The notes under the pieces are model-generated. The model searched no databases, had not been told where the DNA came from, and saw nothing but the letters and a program-made list of their open reading frames with translations. Below, piece after piece: positions 45,550-55,458 of a DNA stretch of 64,000 nt (the first letter of the stretch is position 1; every line of letters begins with the position of its first letter). Made by a program: the position numbers and the translations under genes. The stretch comes from Macrothele yani. Its lineage: Eukaryota > Arthropoda > Arachnida > Araneae > Macrothelidae. Where the stretch lies: assembly GCA_039090855.1 (NCBI GenBank), contig CM077022.1, forward strand, positions 73,060,971 through 73,124,970. The letters are read 5' to 3'.

Positions 45550-45950
45550 AACACACATATACACTATTCAATTTTTAAGTAGGTATTTGCATTTTCAGTT
45601 AACATTTACATGGATTCCTCAGCTGTACCTTGAAATATCTTTTACTGAAATGCAATAATTTTTCTTTTTTTATTACTTTGTGTAACAAAATCTGAACAAT
45701 TCCGTGTTTATCTAAATATTTTGATGTTTCTCTATTAAGTTTGGTGCGAGGATTTCAAAATTGCCACCATTTTTGGCATAGCATCAATAGTTTAGCCACA
45801 ATTTATGCTACTCCAAAACCTATGCAGTCATATAATGTACAACATGTATTGCAATGCATTGGGCAATAGAGCAGGGGATGTAAGAGATAACAAATTATGA
45901 ATATTATCAATACACTGCACGAATTGAAACAATTAAAAATAAGAAGTATA
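45550..45950. other. AT-rich spacer
   Basis: Nothing recognisable between the LINE fragment and the pseudogene downstream. Confidence 0.45.
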
Positions 45951-45959
45951 TCTATCCTA

Positions 45960-47320
45960 AAAAGTAACATTGGATTGTCTTTGCCTCTTATGAACACTAC
46001 TAGCATGCTGCACCAAATTCCAGATGTAGTCTCCCATCATGGCTTCATCTTATCTTCTGTGATATCTCTTTTCCATATTTTGCACGTCTTGATGAAACCT
46101 CTCACCATGTTCATCACTCACTACTCCCAAATTTTGTCTGAAAAATTGAGATGCGAGTGCAAGTATAATGAAGTTTCACTGACATTCCACACCCCATTCT
46201 TCCAAAATTTCTACTAAATTCTCCACAAGCTGCTTATAGTTGATGCTCTTCCTTATTCCAAGAAATTCAGTCGCAGCCAGACGGAACGAGTGCAAGGCAT
46301 CCTTTCCAATATCAGTCATTTTGCTCTCTAGTTCTTCTAAGGTCAGCATTGCCTTTATCTGTGGTCCCACAAATATAACACCTTTTACTTTGGCATCCAA
46401 GAGGTTTGGAAGCACTGAGCAAATAAACTTGAATGTTTGTCCATCAGGATTCAATGTTTTCACAAACTGCTTCGCCAGTCCCAACTTGATAAGCAGTGGG
46501 GGTAATAAAATTTTCTGTACTGGCACGAAGGCGTTTTGTATGACATTCTGAGTACCAGCTTGCAACTGAACTCACGCAGGCCATTCTTTTGCTGTGTTCG
46601 CTGACTGCTCTGCTGTCTTGCAAGCAAGGGAAACAAGGATACTTCTTAAAGCCAGGTTGCAGGCCCAAAAGGAACCCAATCCCTTAAAATCAGCACAGAT
46701 ATTCCAATTGTATTCATATTTCACTTTTTCGAGAAGTTTGAAGTTTGACATTGGTGTAGTCTTCTTTCATGTGCATGGTGTGTGCTACTGGAATTGAAGC
46801 ATGTATATTTCCATTGTGCAATAGCACTGCCTTCAGACTTCTAACCAAACTGTCTATAAAGAGTCTCCATTCTTGAGGTATGTAAGGAATGCCAATGTTC
46901 TCAAAGGGCCGATTTATATCGAAAAAATGGCAAACAACATCAGTCACAACCAGGGCCAGACTGGGGAGAAAACGCAGACGTGGCATTTTTAATATGGCAG
47001 CTAACTTTGAATTCTTCATATAGCTTTGGGTGGAAAGCTAAAGTATTTACCATCCATCAATCCAATTTAGCAATCTGATCACCACAGTAAACTGGAAAAC
47101 TTTTTGCCTATTTGTAAGATTTTCTTGATTTTTGACATTTGCTATGCCTTGCAGGGCAGCTCCAATAAGACCACAATCCCGACAGAGCTGCACTGGAGAA
47201 AGTAAAATGTGCTGAAATACTACAATAGATACTTGTGTTTTGGTCACAAGAGATTTCAGTTGTTCTAATGAAGTATAATAGGTTACATGCACAGAGGTAC
47301 TAAAACTGGCCAAATAACAT
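45960..47320 (-). pseudogene. Multicopy uncharacterised protein family, C-terminal part
   Basis: Minus-strand coding remnants in three frames, in family order. YIPQEWRLFIDS and LKAVLLHNGN (46.80-46.88 kb), LGLQPGFKKYPCFPC (about 46.63-46.67 kb), then ILLPPLLIKLGLAKQFVKTL with GVIFVGPQIKAML and TEFLGIRKSINYKQLVENL (46565-46176), and finally a SDEHGERFHQD segment (about 46.09-46.12 kb). I recognise these motifs, from memory, as a dispersed family of uncharacterised proteins in fish, cnidarians and arthropods that behaves like a transposable element; its function is unknown to me. The last kilobase has at least three frameshifts and a stop. The N-terminal part lies beyond two insertions at 50178-50510. 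Confidence 0.72.
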
Positions 47321-47599
47321 TCAAGAAAAACTCTTAGTATCTAGGAGAATTATGTTTGAAGAAAGAAAACTTAAAAATCTATGTTATAAGCTTATTTGTA
47401 AAATCAGGAGGAAAAGAAATTCTGAATTAAAACAATTACTACAGTAGTCTCTATATGACAAACTTCCATTTAATGAAATCTTCTATTTAATAAAATTTTC
47501 TGCAGAACCTTGACTTTGAACAACATTTTCATGATAAAATGATTAAAAAACCGTCTCTGTGTGTTCAAACAACGTTAGTCCCAATTCACAAGATTTTAA

Positions 47600-47960
47600 T
47601 TAAAATATAATATATACACTTTAAAAGCATTAGCACTTTCGGGCTACTATATATAGCCCATCCTCAGATGCGAGTCAGATCTTTTGGTTAGTACAGCACA
47701 ATATATACATACATAGGAAGGCAGCGCAAAGGATCATGGGGAAGGAGGCGGGGTCACCGTGGCATGGTCCCGTACAGAGAGCTGCTGCCATAGTATTGTA
47801 TCCCTCCAGACGGGGGGTATATCGCAGGGTACATAGTCATTACAGCATGTTACGCAGTGTTGAATTATTAGCAAACTTTCAGTCATTAACAGCGTGGCCT
47901 TATTTCTTGGGGTTATGATGATTTTCGCATTATCCCAATCAGGACTATATATTATATGGA
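47600..47960 (-). repeat. Possible Penelope-like 3' tail inside the Tigger element
   Basis: On the minus strand, CTGAGGATGGGCTATATATAGTAGCCCGAAAGTGC contains a small GGGCTA/TAGCCC hairpin followed by CGAAAG. That arrangement is typical downstream of Penelope-like ORFs (from memory; split here as CTGAGGATGGGCTA, TATATAGTAGCCC, GAAAGTGC). The rest is GC-richer than the surroundings and has no recognisable coding region. Confidence 0.3.
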
Positions 47961-47997
47961 GAATAATTTACATTTTCATGTAAATTATTCTCCATAT
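47954..47997. repeat. Perfect 20-bp hairpin
   Basis: ATATGGAGAATAATTTACAT (47954-47973) and its exact reverse complement (47978-47997) with a 4-base loop. It sits at the right border of the foreign sequence within the Tigger-like element. Confidence 0.9.
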
Positions 47998-48139
47998 TAC
48001 AAAAATCAATTGCTATATCACAAAGTTTTTTTTGACTAAAAATTCCCATTTTGTGTTTCATAAATTTTGCTTTACAATTTTTTAGCACGCAGATGAAAGC
48101 AAAGCATCCTTAATTTTTTATCTTGAAACTTTTGGTTTT

Positions 48140-48766
48140 GTGAGGCGCACGGAATCTTGTTGGAAGAGGGTCACCACATGGGAGTCGGATCCATGGAGAC
48201 TTTACGAAGCTGCTGTTTTTCCAAATCTGGATAGAAAGTCCATTGTAGAAACTGCATTTCACAGGGAACTCAAAATGTTAGAAAAGAAAATGCTGTCTCT
48301 TGTGGATAAAGTGAAACTTTTAGATGATGTTGATCAAAGATAAAGAAAAAAAGCTGTGGCTATAAAGTATTAAAATGGCAGCAGCTTGAAAAACAAAGGA
48401 AGTGTTGAAGAAAGTGCAGAGCTCTCTGATTTTAACGTTGATGAAAACGTTGTGATCACTGATTATCCTACCCAGAATGAGATCTTGGAAAGTTTTATAA
48501 AATGTAGTGCAGAAACTGTAGTAAATGATGAAGATGATGATGAAGAGGCTATCAATAAACCTTCACATGAAGAAATGCTAAAAGCATTCAATATGATTGG
48601 ACGAGTATTACAGTTTCAAGAAAATGTTGTAAACATTGAAATGAAACATTTTTACGAACAAAACATTTTTATAGGAAATTTGTACAGAGCAGAATTACGT
48701 ATTTTTTTACAGTTTAAAATAAGTACATATATTATTAGGATAATGAAAAGGAGAGGAAAGCTTTAG
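48140..48766 (+). pseudogene. Tigger/pogo-like transposase C-terminal remnant
   Basis: Two frames, 48140-48343 and 48386-48766. The second has an acidic stretch (VVNDEDDDEEAINKPSHEEM) followed by LKAFNMIGRVLQFQENV. That fits the acidic tail and the HEEA-x2-AF-x2-L-x2-YLEQ-like end of Tigger-type transposases. The catalytic domain is not recognisable. Frame breaks lie around 48344-48386. Confidence 0.5.
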
Positions 48767-49149
48767 TCTTCACTTCCTTCTCTTCATTAATTTTTTTATT
48801 CAGACAATGTGTTTTACTTCTATGAATATATGTATAAAAAAAGATTTAAACTCATGTGCAAAAATTCTACTCAAAAGTACAATTTACTGTCAGAATTCAA
48901 CTACATTTTATGGTACTTTTCATTTTATTTGATTAAGTTTTTATAATTTAAGTTCATTTCTACTTAACGAATTTTCTTTATAACGCAGTTTTTAGGGGAA
49001 CGACGGGACTTTATTAAATAGAGACTCAACTGTATTTATACTTATATGTGTACATAACTTCTTGGGTATCTGGAGAAGTGCCTGTACAATGAATTACATG
49101 TGATAAAACAGCAATAGAAGTATCTAGGGATTGGGAGTAACTACAGCTG

Positions 49150-49980
49150 ATACTCATTATCCAAATGCACTTTTAGAGTGGCAAGAAATTTTGAAAGTAA
49201 CTTAAGAATTCAATAAAGCTTCCAAGATCCACATTGTCATCTTCCATCATGGCAACACTTTCATTATTTCCAGGAAACGGAAGACTTCGTTTGCCAATAA
49301 ACTTTACAATTTCTACAATTCTTTCTAATATTTTCTTCTTCTCCAAAATTTCTGTCTCCCATTTAGATACAATTTTTTTGAACAATAAATTTTTCAAATC
49401 ACCACCATGGCAACTTGTCAGATTTGCTTTGGCACGTGCAAAGTGTTGTTTGCTTGATTCATGTTCAACAATATGTTGCATTGAATGACACCAATCTGTC
49501 ATACCATGGACAAAAATTGGGATTATTTATGTTTTTGTAGGCTAAGCAACAGAATAAAATAATGCCCCTTGTTTTGCTGAATAAGACAGCCACTGCCTGG
49601 GCATACCACTCTTTTGCGTAGAAATCTTAGAGGTAACAGGCAAGGAGGAAATATCAGGTTAGTAAGGGTGAAACTTGAAAAAAGTCAGTTGTAATTTTAT
49701 TAACCTCAAAAGGAATAAAAAAAAAATCATTTATAGCAGCGCCCTCATCTTGCAGCTTTGAAAAATATCTATGAAAATGAACACCAGTTCTTTTGAAAAC
49801 AGGATAAAATTGAAGAGCATCCCCATCATCTGAAAGTATGTCACAAACTATTTCTTCAGGAAAATAATATCCTTTTTCTGGAGAATTTCATATTTCATGT
49901 GTGAACTTCATTGCCGAGGAGTAACAATGTAAGCCTTATTGACGTTTTTTTTTTTTTTTTTTTTCTGTATCTAAGGTATG
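49150..49980 (-). pseudogene. TTF/ZMYM-type hAT fragment, N-terminal part
   Basis: Minus-strand peptides include a REWLSYS-like segment and a CLAYKN-like segment near 49.53-49.63 kb. Then MTDWCHSMQHIVEHESSKQH (49502 down) and KKKILERIVEIVKFIGKRSL with VDLGSFIEFLSYF (to 49173). This order, a TTF-type finger region followed by W-x7-EHE-S-x2-H and then IV-x-FLGK-x-LPFRG-x-NE, is that of ZMYM1-like hAT transposases. A frameshift separates the finger from the rest. It lies inside the multicopy pseudogene, next to the Tigger-like element. Confidence 0.62.
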
Positions 49981-50177
49981 CTATCAAAATTAAAAATCAG
50001 ACCTAGAGGTTGGACCAAGCGGCATACGTCTGAAGTGTAAATAACGTGTAGAACAGAAAATTGAGGTACCAACGAGAGTACTACAATTCGAAGTACAGAT
50101 CCACGTATATTCTTGCTCTCATATTGAGATTGAGCAAATGTATTATACATGTTGTGATATGTAATGCTGTTTCGATC

Positions 50178-50510
50178 TCAAGGCTTCTTATACTTGGAAA
50201 TATCTACCATACAAAAGAAACAGTAATCAAGATGGCTCTTTGGTTCCCTCCAAATTTGAGGAATGACAAATGGCATTCCTTTTCTTGCACCACGAAGCCA
50301 ACCTTCCAAAGTTGACGTGCAACTATCACAGCAAAAAATGCAGTGCACAAACCTTGTCTTGGTCTTCCATAGGCATTCCGAAGTAAGCTTGATATTCTAT
50401 GGAAAACTTAGTCCCTGTGTCAATTTTGTGCTTGACTTAGGACCAATTTAGTGCTAACAAATATAACAGAAAGAGTCTGAGGAGAGCTTACAACCTCTTG
50501 CTGTGACCAT
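50178..50510 (-). pseudogene. Multicopy uncharacterised protein family, N-terminal part
   Basis: Starts at the ATG at 50510 (MVTARGCKLSSDSFCYIC, then a stop). It continues in other frames with YQAYFGMPMEDQDKVCALHF and CCDSCTSTLEGWLRG, then KGMPFVIPQIWREPKSHLDY followed by CFFC (stop TGA 50178-50180). The Cys pairs (CYIC, CDSC, CFFC) suggest a zinc-binding N-terminal domain. It matches the N-terminus of the same family whose C-terminus is at 45.96-47.32 kb, in the same orientation. The fragments thus look like one gene copy opened by later insertions. Confidence 0.7.
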
Positions 50511-52104
50511 GTTTACAGTGTAACAAAGAAGAATGACAATGTGTTAATAAATGCACAAAATTTAAGATAACTAAAAAGTTTTAATGACACAAAAAAATAA
50601 GGCCTCTGTTTTAATCAGTGCCTCTGAATTGTATAAGAAACATAAAAAATCAACATAAATAATTTTTGTGTTACACAGTGTTATTTGAAGTTTATATATG
50701 TAGCAGTCTCATATTTTTTTAGTTTCTCTTATTTAAAGCGTGTATTTTAAGACTGTCTTAGCAACCACCAAACGTATGTATGCATCTCTCATATTAGTCT
50801 GCTACAAATTTAGTTGTAAAATGAAAGGATTAAGAAAATATAATGCACTTTATAACTGTTTAAGTATATTTGTAGAAACAAATATAATGTAACAAAGGAG
50901 AATGACAATGTGTTAATAAATACATGTGGGAGCATGTTTCTCATGGAGCGATAACATGCGAAATACTTTTCAATTTTGGGTAAACAATACCTTTGATATT
51001 ATAATTGTTTAATCTAAAGCATGTTTTAACATAAGACAGTCCAGTCCTTAGGGATTTGTCTCATGATATGCATATTTTGTATTTGTAGAAACTTTTATTG
51101 AATGATTACTATTTCAACAACCCATGTTAATGCTTATTTGCTTTAGCCTTGCTTAAGGAAGCATTTAGACACAAGAGATGAAAAATAAAAACACGCGAAA
51201 ACAAAATAACTGGGTGTAGTTTTAGAAAAACGATTCTGGGGTTTTTACCATTTGTACTTATAAAAAAACTCAACAGAGTTCCCCATTTTTAAAGTTTCCT
51301 ACATTCCTAATCCTAGATTTAAAGCCTAAATATTTCACTATAAAATTTTTCAGCCTTCAACAAAAAATTTGTTTTTATCTAACAACACCCATTTTTACAC
51401 CCCCCCCCCCCAACTTTTCCAGTACACTTCCAGTTTGAAATTCCTGGATAAACCTGTGACTTTAGTGAAGATTTTATAAACTGATAGGAAGCTGATGGGT
51501 CTGTAGTTCCTGAGATCCTTTAAGGTCACCTTTTTTATGTAGAAGAATGAGAAGATTTTAAATATGTACAAAAGCATTTTAAAACATGAATAATCAGAAT
51601 GAGTACTTGTAAATGGGCAAACATACAGTTATTACTACATGTTATTACTCTGTGCCAATTATTTTTAGTGAAGGCTGAGCTACCCCTGGCAGCTATCCCA
51701 AACTATGGCCCGGGCAAGTGGACTGGGGCATAGGCTTTTAGTCCCTTTCATTGCTATGTCTGGGTTCAAATCTAAACTAGAATTAGATTAGAAATTGTGT
51801 TCACTCTTTGGCAATGGTTCCCCTCCCTTCCCTCTAATCAGTAGCCTTAAATTATGGTTGGGTGACTTGTAGCCTTAGAAACTAATGGGTTTTTTAAATT
51901 TAAATTTTACATACCATCAAATTTAACTTTAATCACCAAATAATTTTTCTGTTCTGCAAAATCTAGATTAGAATTAGATTCCTTTTAGAAAGTAAAATTC
52001 CTTGTGTAAGTGAAATCATGGCAAATTCTAGTGACATATTTTCATTTAAGTTTATGTTAATTTTATGGAATTACTAAGATAAATCATATTGTTTGTCAAA
52101 TTTT
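50511..52104. other. AT-rich sequence with scattered repeats
   Basis: Includes a direct repeat of about 36 bp (about 50520-50561 and 50885-50925, core GAATGACAATGTGTTAATAA) and one half of a long inverted repeat, described separately. No gene supported. Confidence 0.45.
51700..51900 (+). mobile_element. tRNA-derived SINE, very old
   Basis: CTGGGTTCAAATCTA (B-box relic), CCCCTCCCTTCCCTCTAATC, CCTTAAATTATGGTTGGGTG and an altered tail. Same plan as the 15.9-18.5 kb SINE family, with heavy divergence. Confidence 0.55.
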
Positions 52105-52105
52105 T

Positions 52106-52217
52106 GGGTTGAACTCCAACCTGTCTCGGGACTAACTAAAGAGAGAGGTTTTGCCACTCATGTGGTTGAAACTTACTCTCTTAAGTCAGTTCCAATGAGA
52201 GGTTGGAGTTCAACCCA
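52106..52217. repeat. 18-bp perfect inverted repeat, 76-base loop
   Basis: TGGGTTGAACTCCAACCT (52106-52123) against 52200-52217. It produces the 117-codon frame on the plus strand by chance. Confidence 0.85.
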
Positions 52218-52674
52218 GAAATGTGATCTAGTAATCCCCATGAAATTAAATTTGAACAGTAAAATTTATTTAAAATACAAACCTTTGATAAACTTGTTAG
52301 CACAGTATATTGATAAACACAGTGGTTTATTCGTATTCCAGTATGGAAATGTCAACCACTTCATACTATGGTGTGAGTGCCATATTATAATCCCAGTTGC
52401 AATCATTGCTGAGAAATTTAGCCAGCTAATATTTATGGAAAGGTAATATAAAATAAAGGTAAATCATTCAATAAAAGTAAAGTTTCTACAAATATGCTTA
52501 AACAGTTATAAAGTGCATTAGATTTTCTTAATACTTTCATTTTACAACTAAATCTGAAATTAACTCCCTCTTGATAAGTTGGGTGTATATCATTTTTTTT
52601 TGTAAGTTAATTATATACTTTTTTTTATGCTCTTGAAGCTCTTTGGTACTGCTGGCATACTAAATCATAAAATT

Positions 52675-52905
52675 CTATGGAAGAAATATTCTTCTCATAA
52701 TACATGGAAATACGTCAGAATTATGAACAGAGCAATCAGACATCTCTGAATTGCCTGTATTTACTGTTCATCATGTGATATTAATCACATCAGAAAACTT
52801 GAAAATTACATTGCCCTGGAGCAGGAAATAAACTTGCATCTCCTGTCTCCTGATTTCCATTCGAGCATGCTATTTGTTACACTGCCCGGGACAATCAAGT
52901 CCCAA
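52675..52905 (-). mobile_element. Second tRNA-derived repeat family, old copy
   Basis: On the minus strand, a tRNA-like head (GTGTAACAAATAGCATGC; GCAAGTTTATTTCC as B-box relic) is followed by GCTCCAGGGCAATGTAATTT and CAAGTTTTCTGATG. The end CATGTATTATGAGAAGAATA is shared with the 60.5-61.0 kb copies. Confidence 0.6.
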
Positions 52906-52999
52906 GTATCTGAGTGTTAAGTATTAGAACAGTCTCTGATTTTTGCCAATCAAAGCAAATTCTGCTTCCTTGTAGTGTAGTTAGTAAATCACCAGTCAC

Positions 53000-53100
53000 T
53001 CAGGTAAATTCTTTGGAAGAAATATTCTTCTCATAATCAGGTAAATTCTTTGGAAGAAATATTCTTCTCATAATCAGGTAAATTCTGTGGAAGAAATATC
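53000..53100. repeat. 37-bp tandem repeat, 2.7 units
   Basis: Units 53000-53036, 53037-53073 and a partial to about 53100, with core GGAAGAAATATTCTTCTCAT. The same core ends the neighbouring tRNA-derived repeat at 52.68 kb, so the array looks like an amplified repeat terminus. Confidence 0.85.
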
Positions 53101-53975
53101 AGTTGATAGCAGGTGGTCTCAGTCTTGACTGTGTAGGTCTATTAGGTTAAGTGACCTTTAAAAATTTGTTTTGTCATAGCTGTCAACTTGGTTTGAGGTT
53201 CTGTTATTTGGGTATTCATCCTACCTAGCCATGGTACTGTGGAATATGACTTCAGCCTTATCTTTTACCCAATATCATGTTTTCTCCTGTGAGTATATCA
53301 TTCAACATCAAGGTGCAGTGACATTTATGCTTAAGCTCTATTGCTAGAAATTTTAAGAAACAAAAGTATTCGGTGCTAATGCTGACCCATGTGGCTGTTG
53401 TTGTTGCTGATGTTTATTGTTAGCTTGTTCGTCATGGCAGCTACGAATGCCCCATGCCTCAGTTGTACATTCCTGTTTTGCTCATACACTCCTTTTTGTA
53501 TTCTTCAACTCTTCCTAAGGTGTGGGAGTGCTTTTAAAATGCTCGTCATGAAAATATCTTTAAAATTATGGTTCGAGAGATTTTCCCTAGCCTGCTTTTC
53601 ATTCTTCTAATTCTAGTAAGAATCACTGGGGGTGGGGAAGAAAATTAACATAATAGATTAAGTTAAAAGTAAAATTACACTGTGAGCAGGGATGGGATAA
53701 AGCCTACAGAAAACAAATCTTGAATTAAAAAAAAATGATAAATAATTTTTGAATCGTGTCATTTTTGACCCCAAAGCAATGTGCCTGAACTTTGAAGGAA
53801 TTTCATGGCAATAAAAGTGTCATGTTTGAATAATGGTTCTTCAGTAAAGCCTGACATATATAAAATTTCATTACACAAGTATAAATGTTCATTTGGTGCA
53901 AGGTACTACTCTTGACTAATTTGGCCTGCATGACCTGTTGAAACTATCTCATATTGAACTTAAATCATACATATA
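53101..53975. other. AT-rich spacer, no gene
   Basis: Nothing supportable seen. Confidence 0.5.
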
Positions 53976-55458
53976 CACTGCTCAAAACATTTGGGGGATA
54001 TCGTAATTTTGTATGAAAACTGTGAGTGACTGAAAACTTCAGAGGTTGGAAAAGTATATGGCCAAAACAATTAGTAATTTAAATTTAATAGTTTTTGAGA
54101 AGATGAAAATGAAAATGCATATTTATGAACATATCATAAAAATGAAAATAAAGGTAAATTTTTTTGCCAGAAATTTGGATTTAATAGGGGTATGGTTTCC
54201 CCTGACAGAAAGCAATGCTGCACACCTGTGAGGCATGGAGTCAATCAGAGTATTAATGAGGAATTGGGAAATTCCATCCCACTCCTGCAGAAGAGCACTT
54301 TCTAATTGCTGGACTGTTTGTAGAAGGGTTAATCGAGCAGCAACCCTTCTCCCCAGAACGTCCCAGAAATTCTTGATGGAGTTCATATCTGAGGAACATG
54401 CTGGCCAGTCCATTCGGATGATTCCCATGTCAAACAGGAAGTCGTCCATGCATCCAGCGCGATGTGGCCTGCAATTATCGTCCACGAAAATGAATTCATT
54501 TCCGATTGCTGCAGCATAAGGGACGACTAAGGGTCTGAGAATCTCATCCCTATACCGCTGAGCAGTAAGTGTTCCATTTCTGATGATGTACAGGTCGGTT
54601 TGACCATTGATAGAGATACTGGCTCACACCATCACTCCGCCTCCTCCAAATCGAACACTTTCTTGCACAAATAACGGGTTGTTACGAGTACCCCATTCCC
54701 TCCAAATGATGAGTCACCTATTGTCAGGATGTACAGTAAAGCGCAACTTGTCTGAGAAGAGGACATTGCTCCATTCATTTCTTCTCCAATCGGCATAGTC
54801 CTGTGCCCAAAGTCTGCGGGCAGTACAGTGGCGTGCGGTTAAAGAAACACATACCATAGGTTGTTGAGCATACAGACGAACACTGTGGAGTTGGTTCTGA
54901 ACAATTTGAGTTGAAACATTTGTGCTGGTAGCCGTACAGAGTTCGTGCTGCAGAAGAGTGGCGTTCATACTCAGGTTTCTCCTGGCAGTCAGTGTTAAAA
55001 ACCGATCCTCATTTCTTGATGTTGCTCTCTTATGACCTTGCCCTGGTCTGCGCCTTACATTTCCGGTATCTGAAAACCAATTCCAAAGTCTGGAAATCAC
55101 ACTTTGAGACGCTCTGATGGCTTGCAATTGGGTTTGACCCACTTCTAAGCAACTGATAGTCCTCCAGGCTACAGATTCAGGTAAATCACATTGTTCAGAC
55201 ATTACATTCATCAATAACACACATTCAAAGCATGTAAGTCGTTTTTATCCTGGACTAAACAATCGTACGATCCATGTAACTTTTCATTCGCTGAAGAAAA
55301 CACACCCTTTTAAGTCATACAAAAAATTTTGCATGCTCAGGTGTTGTGTGCAAAAATTTCATTCTAATCACTTTCCTTCAATTTCTCTTAGCATACAAAC
55401 AGTTGATGTCAGTAGTTCCTATCAAAACCACAATATCCCCTAATTGTTTTGAGCAGTG
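53976..55458 (-). mobile_element. Full-length Tc1-like transposon with two stops
   Basis: 1483 bp between TA dinucleotides (53974-53975, 55459-55460). Terminal inverted repeats of about 28 bp start CACTGCTCAAAACATTTGGG on the left and CACTGCTCAAAACAATTAGG read inward from the right. It differs from the other three Tc1/mariner-type families in the window. The transposase fills the minus strand. Confidence 0.94.
54123..55220 (-). pseudogene. Tc1-like transposase, single frame, two nonsense codons
   Basis: One continuous reading frame of 366 codons from the ATG at 55220. The N-terminal HTH region (AWRTISCLEVGQTQLQAIRA) is followed by an Arg-rich linker (NVRRRPGQGHKRA) and the first catalytic Asp in NVLFSDKLRF. 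The second Asp is in DDNCRPHRA (about 54470), and WPACSSDMNSIKNFWD stands where the family has SPDLNPIEHVWD, so the catalytic Glu is replaced by Lys. TGA codons interrupt at 54714-54716 (after HPDNR) and 54624-54626 (GGVMV then stop, where Trp is usual). Stops and the Glu-to-Lys change all fit C-to-T/G-to-A transitions. There are no frameshifts. Inactive but recent compared with the other copies. Confidence 0.9.

Larger units (their letters stand above)
47442..49032 (+). mobile_element. pogo/Tigger-like DNA transposon, decayed
   Basis: 1591 bp between TA dinucleotides (47440-47441, 49033-49034). Ends are CAGTAGTCTCTATATGACAA on the left and CAGTTGAGTCTCTATTTAAT read inward from the right. CAGT-G-GTCTCT ends with TA targets are typical of Tigger-like pogo elements. 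Transposase remnants lie on the plus strand at 48.14-48.77 kb, and about 0.4 kb of foreign sequence fills the left third. It is inserted within the multicopy pseudogene. Confidence 0.75.
50804..52556. repeat. Distant inverted repeat of about 75 bp, possible element
   Basis: 50804-50878 and 52482-52556 are reverse complements with about five mismatches (core TAATGCACTTTATAACTGTT). They enclose 1.6 kb that includes an old SINE at 51.7 kb. No target duplication seen, so this may be two copies of one repeat rather than ends of one element. Confidence 0.5.

Noticed and set aside
52093..52446. A 117-codon plus-strand protein
   Set aside because: It spans an 18-bp inverted repeat, has no recognisable motif, and lies in a repeat-rich AT stretch.
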